Assembly (NCBI RefSeq): GCF_008123425.1
Contig: NZ_VSSS01000026.1
Coordinates: forward strand, 123,730-187,729
DNA: 64,000 nucleotides
From: Bradyrhizobium rifense
Lineage (GTDB): Bacteria; Pseudomonadota; Alphaproteobacteria; Rhizobiales; Xanthobacteraceae
Reading direction: 5' to 3'
The notes beneath the pieces are model-generated. The model was not told the origin of the DNA, did not search any database, and saw only the letters and a list, made by a program, of their open reading frames with translations. Position numbers and translations under genes: made by a program. Shown piece by piece: positions 36,245-42,383 of the stretch; position 1 is the first letter of the stretch, and each line of letters begins with the position of its first letter.

Positions 36245-36272
36245 GGTCTATCAGAACGCGACCCTGAGTAAA
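36245..36272 (-). promoter_or_regulatory. Promoter shared by STAND-like regulators 2 and 3 (copy for regulator 2)
   Basis: On the minus strand: TTTACT, 16 nt, TAGACC, with the conserved spacer end CGTTCTGA and upstream TTTCGGTCGA. The -10-like box ends 43 bp before the GTG start. The copy before regulator 3 (45267-45294) has the same two boxes, the same 16-nt gap and the same 43-bp distance. No TAAC repeats are present here. Confidence 0.6.
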
Positions 36273-36451
36273 TCGACCGAAAGCGGCGAAATCGAGCAAC
36301 GAGCACGAGATCGGGTCGAAAGAGCAAGGGCGAAACGCAACGAATTTTGCTTAAACGCGAACGGCTTATGCGGAAAGCTTGAACGTTCGGCAGCGGGCTT
36401 CAGAACTGATGCATCGGTCGCGTCATGCAAGTATTACGCGCCTTCCGGTCA

Positions 36452-36475
36452 TAACAGAATCTTGCAACGTCTAAC
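36452..36475 (+). promoter_or_regulatory. Direct-repeat site G: TAAC, TTGC, TAAC at 10-bp spacing
   Basis: TAAC starts at 36452 and 36472, with TTGC at 36462 between them. The site is 69 bp upstream of the kinase start and reads toward it. TATAGC follows 26 nt after the last TAAC. Weaker than sites A, B, E and F because the middle element is degenerate. Confidence 0.5.
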
Positions 36476-36544
36476 GAGCGTGAGCCGCGGGTCTGCATCA
36501 GTATAGCTTTCGAGTTAGGCCTATTTCCAACGGGGGAGGCTATC

Positions 36545-37216
36545 ATGCCCGGAATCAGCTCTCGAACGAAAGACAGGGGCGTTCGATCTCACTTTGTCGC
36601 CAATCTGGACGATGTCTCGCGTGACTGGGAACTCGTGTTGCGCGAGTCGCACCATCGTATGAAGAACACCCTGACGCTCCTGGGTGCGTCAGTCCGCCGC
36701 GACTTCACACGGGCCGGGACCAGGGACATGTCGGTTGCGGTGGACCGGCTGGAGCGGCGCATCGTCGCCTTCGGCAGGCTCTATCAACTTTTGTCCGACA
36801 ATGACAATCTTGCGATGATCTCCGTCGAGGCCTTCTTCGGAGGCCTCTGCGGAGCGCTCTCCGAGGCAGTGCTGGAACCGGCGGGCGTCCGTTGCGAGGC
36901 TTCGATCGAGAGCGGCACGCTACCGGCATGGCAGTGCCACCGGCTTGCCCTGATGCTGACGGAGCTGGTCACGAATGCGGCAAAGCATGCGTTTCCGAAC
37001 AAGAAGGGCGCGCTGATCCGCATCGAGGTGGCGAACCACGAGGGCAACTGGCTCTGCACAGTGACTGACAATGGTGTCGGCGCGACCGGGCCGCTTCAGG
37101 GCGCCGGCAGCCGGATCCTGGAAGGCTTGGCGCGCAGCATCAGTGCCCGGATGCAGGGCGAGGCCGGGCAGGGCGGTACACGCGTGACAATAGCAATGCC
37201 AGTCGCGGTCGCCTGA
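36545..37216 (+). CDS. Orphan HisKA_2/HWE-type sensor histidine kinase without input domain
   Basis: 223 residues from the ATG at 36545, preceded by GGGGGAGG. The phospho-acceptor motif is ESHHRMKNTLTLLGASVRRDF (HisKA_2 type, His near residue 39-40), followed after the dimerisation helices by a short ATPase domain (LMLTELVTNAAKHAFPNKKGALIRIEV, VTDNGVGATG, GGTRVTIAMP). No PAS, GAF or TM region precedes it, so it is soluble and must sense through a partner. No response regulator is adjacent. Kinases of this type often feed the general stress response (PhyR/NepR), but nothing of that is in the window. Site G suggests it belongs to the region 3 regulon. Confidence 0.87.
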   Translation: MPGISSRTKDRGVRSHFVANLDDVSRDWELVLRESHHRMKNTLTLLGASVRRDFTRAGTRDMSVAVDRLERRIVAFGRLYQLLSDNDNLAMISVEAFFGGLCGALSEAVLEPAGVRCEASIESGTLPAWQCHRLALMLTELVTNAAKHAFPNKKGALIRIEVANHEGNWLCTVTDNGVGATGPLQGAGSRILEGLARSISARMQGEAGQGGTRVTIAMPVAVA

Positions 37217-37240
37217 GGAAGCGGCCGCGCTCGCAATCGC

Positions 37241-37264
37241 TAACGGGCCATAACATCCCATAAC
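37241..37264 (+). promoter_or_regulatory. Direct-repeat site E: three perfect TAAC at 10-bp spacing
   Basis: TAAC starts at 37241, 37251 and 37261, exactly 10 bp apart, preceded by C, A and A. The site is 87 bp upstream of the VOC gene start and reads toward it. It is one of the two best copies of the motif in the window, with site F. Confidence 0.68.
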
Positions 37265-37351
37265 GAGCATTATTCCCCAGTCCGCGCGAAAGTCGTGGTG
37301 TCAGAAGCGGGTCTCGGTCGCGAGCCTGCACCTCAAACCAGGGAGTTCGAC

Positions 37352-38041
37352 ATGACCACCACCGAGATCAATCCTCCAGCCGGCGCCAAGCCAGCGAAGT
37401 CGCGCGCAGTCGGTCTCAAGCTCGAGGTCGTTGTGATCCCGGTTTCCGATGTGGATCGCGCGAAAGCTTTCTATGCGAATCTGGGCTGGAGACTGGACGC
37501 AGATTTCGCCTCCGGTGATGGCTGGCGCGTCATCCAGTTTACGCCGCCAGGCTCGGCCTGTTCCGTGATTTTTGGCAAGAACGTCACGCCCGCGGCGCCC
37601 GGTTCGGCGCAAGGCCTTTATCTGATCGTCTCCGACCTCGAAGCAGCACGACAGGATCTGCTCGCGCGTGGCGTCAGGATCAGCGAACCCTTCCACGGTG
37701 GCGGCGACGTTCATGCCGGGGTGGACGAGCCGTATCTGTTCGGCAGTGTCCGGCTCAACGGCGCCGATCCAAAACGCGGCAGCTACAGTTCATTTGCCTC
37801 CTTCAGAGATCCCGACGGCAATGGGTGGTTATTCCAGGAAATTACGACGCGGCTTCCCGGCCGGATCGAGGCGAACGACACGACGTTCACCTCGTCAAGC
37901 GAACTTGCGCGCGCGCTGCGCCGCGCGGCCGCGGCGCATGGTGAACACGAGAAACGAACCGGCGTGCACGATGAAAATTGGCAGGACTGGTACGCCGACT
38001 ACATCGTGCGCGAGCAGGCCGGCCAGCCGCTGCCGACCTGA
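37352..38041 (+). CDS. VOC (glyoxalase/bleomycin-resistance fold) protein
   Basis: About 229 residues from the ATG at 37352 (MTTTEINPPAGAKPAKSRA), preceded by GGGAG; an in-frame start at 37295 is less likely. A VOC domain spans about 25-170: KLEVVVIPVSDVDRAKAFYANLGWRLDADF, IQFTPPGSACSVIFGKN, LYLIVSDLEAARQDLLARG and FRDPDGNGWLFQEI. It is closely similar to the VOC half of the HbpS-VOC fusion (29626-30600). The extra C-terminal 60 residues are helical and polar. VOC proteins bind a metal and act as lyases, isomerases or resistance proteins; the activity here is not predictable. Confidence 0.87.
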   Translation: MTTTEINPPAGAKPAKSRAVGLKLEVVVIPVSDVDRAKAFYANLGWRLDADFASGDGWRVIQFTPPGSACSVIFGKNVTPAAPGSAQGLYLIVSDLEAARQDLLARGVRISEPFHGGGDVHAGVDEPYLFGSVRLNGADPKRGSYSSFASFRDPDGNGWLFQEITTRLPGRIEANDTTFTSSSELARALRRAAAAHGEHEKRTGVHDENWQDWYADYIVREQAGQPLPT

Positions 38042-38077
38042 CTCGCGAGCGTGGACGCTTGAGTCAATCTTGACACC

Positions 38078-38100
38078 GCGCGCGATAGCTCATCGCGCGC
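38078..38100 (+). terminator. Hairpin after the VOC gene
   Basis: A 9-bp perfect stem (GCGCGCGAT / ATCGCGCGC) with a 5-nt loop (AGCTC) lies 36 bp after the VOC stop codon. There is no T-run. It separates the VOC gene from the promoter region (site F) of the next operon. Confidence 0.55.
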
Positions 38101-38172
38101 CGTGATGCATTTGCGCCCCGAAAATCATCGCTCATCACATTCCTGCTCTGTGTCACGACGACTCGCAACGGC

Positions 38173-38204
38173 TAACGCAGCCTAACAATCCATAACGAGC
38201 TAAT
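38173..38204 (+). promoter_or_regulatory. Direct-repeat site F: TAAC x3 at 10-bp spacing plus TAAT
   Basis: TAAC starts at 38173, 38183 and 38193; a fourth element TAAT starts at 38201, 8 bp on. The last element ends 94 bp upstream of the epoxide hydrolase start. This is the longest repeat array of the type in the window. It lies in front of the six- to seven-gene plus-strand set 38299-42356. Confidence 0.68.
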
Positions 38205-38298
38205 GGCCGGTGTCTGAGCCAATCTATTTTCAGGACGAACCGATCTGTCGATTTCGAATTTCGGTCAACGTCACAGACCAAAGCGAGGGAGATCCAAA

Positions 38299-39612
38299 AT
38301 GACGACGCAGACACGAGCCGACATGATGAACCCAGATCGCCGTCAACTGCTGGGCCAGGCCGCAATGATGGCTGTTGCCGCAGGCACGGCGAGCCTCTTT
38401 CCGTTGCATCCGGCGAAGGCCGCTGTAAGCGCCGCAGTCCGTCCCTTCCACGTCAACGTGCCTGAGGAAGATCTGCTTGATCTGCGCCGTCGTCTCGCAG
38501 CGACACGCTGGCCGGATCGCGAGATCGTCGCCGACCAGTCGCAAGGCGTGCAGCTCACGACCGTCCAGCAGCTGGTTCGCTACTGGCAGTCCGACTATGA
38601 CTGGCGCAAGATGGAGGCGCGGCTGAACGCGCTGCCGCAATTCGTCACCGAGATCGACGGCGTCGACATTCACTTCATTCACGTGCGTTCCAGGCACGAG
38701 AATGCCTTGCCGATGATCGTCACCCATGGCTGGCCGGGCTCGATCATCGAGCAGATGAAGATCGTCGGCCCGCTGACGGATCCGACCGCGCACGGCGCCA
38801 AGGCCGCAGACGCCTTCGACCTCGTGATCCCCTCACTGCCCGGTCATGGCTTCTCCGGCAAGCCGACCGAGCTCGGCTGGGATCCGCAGCGTGTGGCACG
38901 CGCCTGGGTCGTGCTGATGAAGCGGCTCGGCTACAATCGCTACGTTGCCCAGGGCGGCGATTGGGGCAATGCGGTCGCCGAGCAGATGGCGCTGCTGGCG
39001 CCGCCGGAGTTGCTCGGCATCCACACCAACATGCCGGCGACCGTTCCCGACGATATCGCCAAGGCGCTTCAGCCCGGCGGATCGAAGCCATCCGGCCTCT
39101 CGGCGGACGAGAATTATGCCTACGATCAGCTCGACGACTTCTACAAGCACGGTCTGGGCTACGCGATCGAAATGTCGAACCGGCCGCAGACGCTTTATGG
39201 CCTCGTGGATTCGCCGGCAGGCCTGGCGTCCTGGATGCTCGATCACGACGCACGCAGCGCCGCGATGATCGCGCGGGTCTTCGATGGCAAGACCGAAGGG
39301 CTGTCGCGGGACGATGTCATCGACAACATCACGCTCTACTGGCTCACCAACACAGCGGTGTCCTCGGCGCGTCTGTATTGGGAGAACAAGCTGGTGTTCT
39401 TCGCGCCCAAGCATTTGAAGATCCCGGTCGCCGTCAGTGTCTTCCCGGACGAGATCTACGCTGCGCCGCGCAGCTGGGCCGAGAAAGCCTATCCCAAGCT
39501 GATCCACTACAATCGCCTCGACAAGGGCGGCCACTTCGCAGCCTGGGAGCAGCCCGCGTCGTTCAGCGCCGAAATGCGTACTGCGTTCCGGCCGCTGCGC
39601 CAGTCGATCTGA
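38299..39612 (+). CDS. Exported epoxide hydrolase (Tat signal)
   Basis: 437 residues from the ATG at 38299. A twin-arginine signal (NPDRRQLLGQAAMMAVAAGTA) leads to the periplasm. The EHN domain (about 45-150) starts VRPFHVNVPEEDLLDLRRRLAATRWPD, and the alpha/beta hydrolase domain has HGWPGS (oxyanion hole), GHGFSGKP and the nucleophile elbow AQGGDWGN with Asp. The catalytic His lies in DKGGHFAAWEQP. This is the microsomal epoxide hydrolase-like architecture; many bacterial members hydrolyse bulky epoxides. It is the first gene after site F and is followed by a hairpin and crotonase copy 2. Confidence 0.9.
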   Translation: MTTQTRADMMNPDRRQLLGQAAMMAVAAGTASLFPLHPAKAAVSAAVRPFHVNVPEEDLLDLRRRLAATRWPDREIVADQSQGVQLTTVQQLVRYWQSDYDWRKMEARLNALPQFVTEIDGVDIHFIHVRSRHENALPMIVTHGWPGSIIEQMKIVGPLTDPTAHGAKAADAFDLVIPSLPGHGFSGKPTELGWDPQRVARAWVVLMKRLGYNRYVAQGGDWGNAVAEQMALLAPPELLGIHTNMPATVPDDIAKALQPGGSKPSGLSADENYAYDQLDDFYKHGLGYAIEMSNRPQTLYGLVDSPAGLASWMLDHDARSAAMIARVFDGKTEGLSRDDVIDNITLYWLTNTAVSSARLYWENKLVFFAPKHLKIPVAVSVFPDEIYAAPRSWAEKAYPKLIHYNRLDKGGHFAAWEQPASFSAEMRTAFRPLRQSI

Positions 39613-39617
39613 GCTGA

Positions 39618-39648
39618 ATGGGACGCGTGCCCTTCGCGCGCGTCCCAT
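39618..39648 (+). terminator. Hairpin between epoxide hydrolase and crotonase copy 2
   Basis: A perfect 10-bp stem (ATGGGACGCG / CGCGTCCCAT) with an 11-nt loop begins 5 bp after the epoxide hydrolase stop. No T-run follows and the crotonase ribosome site is 16 bp further on, so partial termination or mRNA processing is more likely than a full stop. It matches the position of the hairpin before crotonase copy 1. Confidence 0.55.
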
Positions 39649-39677
39649 CCTTCAAGACCACATCAGGAGTGCAAACC

Positions 39678-40526
39678 ATGAATCGCCCCGAACGCACCTT
39701 CACGACGGAAGACATCAGGCTGGAGCGGCGCCTACCGACATACTGGCGTGTGACCTTCGACATGCCGCCGGTGAACATCTTTGGCCCGAAGCACCTGCCG
39801 CTGCTCAACGATATCATCACGACAATCGAAACCGATCCGCAGGTGAAGGTCGTGGTGTTCGACAGCGCCGTCAAAGGCTTCTTCATCACGCATTACGATT
39901 TCCTCGCGCCGGTGGAGGATTCTCTTGGCATTCCGCCGGGGCCCACCGGGCTGCAGGCGTTGCCCGACATGCTGGTGCGCCTGAGCCGGGCACCGGCGGT
40001 GTCGATTGCCTCGATCCGGGGCCGCGCGACCGGTGTCGGCAGTGAACTCGCGCTCGCAAGCGACATGCGCTTTGCAAGCCGTGAGAAGGCGATCCTGTCG
40101 CAATGGGAGGTCGGCGCAGGCCTGGTGCCCGGCGGCGGTCCGATGGCGCGGCTGCCGCGCCTGATGGGCCGTGGCCGTGCGCTCGAAGTGCTACTCAGCG
40201 CCGACGACATCCACGGCGATCTCGCCGAACGCTACGGCTACGTGAACCGGTCGATGCCGGATGCGGAACTCGACGGCTTCGTCGAGGCGCTCGCCATGCG
40301 CATCGCCACTTTCGACAAGGACGCGATTGCTGAGACAAAGCGTCTGGTCGATGTCGCGAGCCTGCCGCCGGACGAAGAAATCAAGCCGGAGTGGGACGCG
40401 TTCATAGGATCCCTTGGTCGTCCTGCGAGTCAGACCAGGATCAAGGCGCTCATGGCGCGCGGTTTCCACCGCGCGGGCGATGTCGAAAACCGGTTGGGCT
40501 TCCACGTCGGACAGATCGGCATTTGA
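39678..40526 (+). CDS. Enoyl-CoA hydratase/isomerase (crotonase) family protein, copy 2
   Basis: About 282 residues from the ATG at 39678 (MNRPERTFTTEDIRLERRLP), preceded by AGGAG; an in-frame ATG at 39618 sits inside the hairpin stem and is unlikely. Crotonase motifs: VTFDMPPVNIFGPKHLPLL, RGRATGVGSELALASDM and LSQWEVGAGLVPGGGPMARLP, with both catalytic-type Glu residues kept. It is a paralogue of 30650-31489. Neighbours are an epoxide hydrolase and an OsmC protein, not beta-oxidation genes, so the natural substrate may not be a fatty acyl-CoA. Confidence 0.87.
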   Translation: MNRPERTFTTEDIRLERRLPTYWRVTFDMPPVNIFGPKHLPLLNDIITTIETDPQVKVVVFDSAVKGFFITHYDFLAPVEDSLGIPPGPTGLQALPDMLVRLSRAPAVSIASIRGRATGVGSELALASDMRFASREKAILSQWEVGAGLVPGGGPMARLPRLMGRGRALEVLLSADDIHGDLAERYGYVNRSMPDAELDGFVEALAMRIATFDKDAIAETKRLVDVASLPPDEEIKPEWDAFIGSLGRPASQTRIKALMARGFHRAGDVENRLGFHVGQIGI

Positions 40527-40630
40527 CGGAACCGCTGCGGCGCTCGACTGGTTGGAAGGCGACACGGCGGGTGTGCCGGGATAGCCTTCCACCGCCGCCA
40601 AACGACTACAAACAAACAAGGAGAAAAGAG

Positions 40631-41053
40631 ATGATCCGCAAGGCAAAAGCAGTATGGCAGGGCACCGGCCGCGATGGCACCGGCCATCTATCGAGCGAAT
40701 CCGGCGTGCTCGCCGACACGCCATACTCGTTCAAGACGCGCTTCGAGAACGAGAAAGGCACCAATCCCGAGGAATTGATCGCAGCGGCCCACGCGGGCTG
40801 CTTCACGATGGCGCTGGCCTTCGGTCTTCAACTCGCCGGCTTCACGCCGACCGAGCTCGCCACCGAGGCCGCGGTCACCCTCGATCCCGAAGGGAAGGGA
40901 TTCAAGATCAGCAAGTCGGCGCTGACCTTGCGCGCCAAGGTGCCGAACCTAGACGACGCCGGTTTTGCCAAGATCGCCGGCGAGGCCGAGAAGAACTGTC
41001 CGGTGTCGAAAGTGCTGAACGCGACGATCACGCTCGACGCCAAATTGATTTAA
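40631..41053 (+). CDS. OsmC/Ohr-family peroxiredoxin-like protein
   Basis: 140 residues from the ATG at 40631, preceded by AAGGAG. OsmC-type motifs: WQGTGRDGTGHLSSESG, NPEELIAAAHAGCFTMALAF with the peroxidatic Cys, and AEKNCPVSKVL with the second Cys. OsmC-type proteins reduce organic hydroperoxides with thiols such as lipoyl-proteins. This fits the peroxide and electrophile theme of the set (MsrA two genes downstream). Confidence 0.92.
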   Translation: MIRKAKAVWQGTGRDGTGHLSSESGVLADTPYSFKTRFENEKGTNPEELIAAAHAGCFTMALAFGLQLAGFTPTELATEAAVTLDPEGKGFKISKSALTLRAKVPNLDDAGFAKIAGEAEKNCPVSKVLNATITLDAKLI

Positions 41054-41073
41054 GCTGGATCGAGGAGACGACC

Positions 41074-41508
41074 ATGCCGCGCCAACATCAGCCAGATGAA
41101 GACAGGTTCCGGGCAATCTTGCCTGAGGATATCGACTGGAAACCGTTTCCAGCGTTTCCGCCTGGGGCGCGGTTGGCCGTCATGGTCGGTCATCCCACCG
41201 AGCCCGGCCCCTATGTGGTCCGGGTGAGGGTGCCCGGCGGCACCAAGCTGATGCCGCACAAGCATCCGGAGGACCGCATCTATACGGTCATGTCGGGCGT
41301 CTTCTACATCGGCCTCGGCGAGACCTTCGATGGCGATCAGGTGAAAGCCTATCCTCCGGGCAGCGTGATTGTCCTGCCCGGCGAGACCTGGCATTTTCAT
41401 TGGGCGAAGTCCGGCGAATACATCACGCAGGTGTCGGCGGTCGGACCGCTTGGCCTCGAGTATCACGATGATCATGATGACCCTCGCTTGCACGCGGTCA
41501 CGCAGTAA
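41074..41508 (+). CDS. Cupin-domain protein
   Basis: 144 residues from the ATG at 41074 (MPRQHQPDEDRFRAILPEDI), preceded by GAGGAG. A single cupin barrel: motif 1 GTKLMPHKHPEDRIYTVMSGVFYIGLGE supplies two His and a Glu-equivalent, and motif 2 PPGSVIVLPGETWHFHWAKSGEYI supplies a His. It probably holds a divalent metal. The C-terminal HDDHDDPRLH is acidic and His-rich. ChrR/anti-sigma-like or dioxygenase roles are possible; none is supported by a partner gene. Confidence 0.85.
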   Translation: MPRQHQPDEDRFRAILPEDIDWKPFPAFPPGARLAVMVGHPTEPGPYVVRVRVPGGTKLMPHKHPEDRIYTVMSGVFYIGLGETFDGDQVKAYPPGSVIVLPGETWHFHWAKSGEYITQVSAVGPLGLEYHDDHDDPRLHAVTQ

Positions 41509-41544
41509 GATGAGATCATCCAAATTGACGAGATGGAGCATCAA

Positions 41545-42060
41545 ATGACGACAGAGCGCGCAGTTTTGGCCGGAGGCTGCTTCTGGGGCATGCAGGATCT
41601 CATCCGCAGGCAGCCCGGTGTGATCTCGACGCGGGTCGGCTACACCGGCGGTCGGGTGAAGAACGCCACCTATCGCAATCACGAAGGCCATGCCGAAGCG
41701 ATCGAGATCGTGTTCGATCCGGCGAAGACCAGCTTCCGGACCATGCTGGAGTTCTTCTTCCAGATCCACGATCCCACCACGCTCAACCGTCAGGGCAACG
41801 ATCTGGGCACGAGCTACCGCTCGGCGATTTTCTACACGTCGGACGAGCAGAAGCACGTCGCCGAAGACACCATTGCCGACGTCGAAGCATCGGGGCTGTG
41901 GCCAGGCAAGGTCGTGACGGAAGTCGCCCCTGCCGGCGAATTCTGGGAGGCCGAGCCCGAGCATCAGGATTATCTCGAACGCTATCCTGACGGCTACACC
42001 TGCCATTTCATCCGGCCCGACTGGAAGCTGCCGCGGCGCGCGGTTGCTGCAGGAGGCTAG
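41545..42060 (+). CDS. msrA: Peptide methionine sulfoxide reductase A
   Basis: 171 residues from the ATG at 41545; TGGAG six bases before it acts as ribosome site, though an ATG at 41533 is also in frame. The active-site motif GGCFWGMQ has Cys at about residue 11, followed by GYTGGRVKNATYRNHEGHAEAIEIVFDP and the QGNDLGTSYRSAIFY region, all hallmarks of MsrA. It reduces (S)-methionine sulfoxide in proteins with thioredoxin. The usual C-terminal Cys pair for recycling is not evident (one Cys in YTCHF). It lies in the site F gene set with OsmC. Confidence 0.94.
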   Translation: MTTERAVLAGGCFWGMQDLIRRQPGVISTRVGYTGGRVKNATYRNHEGHAEAIEIVFDPAKTSFRTMLEFFFQIHDPTTLNRQGNDLGTSYRSAIFYTSDEQKHVAEDTIADVEASGLWPGKVVTEVAPAGEFWEAEPEHQDYLERYPDGYTCHFIRPDWKLPRRAVAAGG

Positions 42061-42062
42061 CG

Positions 42063-42356
42063 ATGGCCAAGGGATACTGGATCACCTTCTATCGCTCGAT
42101 CTCCGATCCAGAGGCGCTTGCCGCCTACGCAAAGCTCGCGGGGCCTGCGATCACCGGCCATGGTGGTCGTTTTCTCGCCCGCGGTATCGCCGCTAAGGTC
42201 TATGAGCAGGGCATCGCGCAGCGCGCCACGGTGACCGAGTTCGACAGCCTCGAACTCGCCGTGGCGGCACACGACAGCCCTGCTTATCAGGAGGCGCTCA
42301 AGGCGCTCGGCAATGCTTGTGAGCGGGACGTCCGGATCGTCGAAGGATTGGGCTGA
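42063..42356 (+). CDS. DUF1330-family small protein
   Basis: 97 residues starting 2 bp after the msrA stop, with GGAGG 8 bp upstream of the ATG. It reads KGYWITFYRSISDPEALAAYAKLAGPAI and FDSLELAVAAHDSPAYQEALKAL, the ferredoxin-like dimeric alpha/beta barrel of DUF1330 (YciI/EthD relatives). Function of the family is largely unknown; some relatives are small stress or degradation enzymes. It is the last gene of the site F set and converges on regulator 3. Confidence 0.88.
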   Translation: MAKGYWITFYRSISDPEALAAYAKLAGPAITGHGGRFLARGIAAKVYEQGIAQRATVTEFDSLELAVAAHDSPAYQEALKALGNACERDVRIVEGLG

Positions 42357-42383
42357 ACGCCGCGAAGGTCGTCGACGCCCGGA

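Larger units (their letters stand above)
36203..36544. other. 342-bp divergent region between paralogue 2 and the HisKA_2 kinase
   Basis: No gene seen. It holds the shared promoter for paralogue 2 at 36245-36272 and direct-repeat site G at 36452-36475 in front of the kinase gene. A TATAGC box at about 36502 could be the -10 element of the kinase promoter. Confidence 0.6.
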
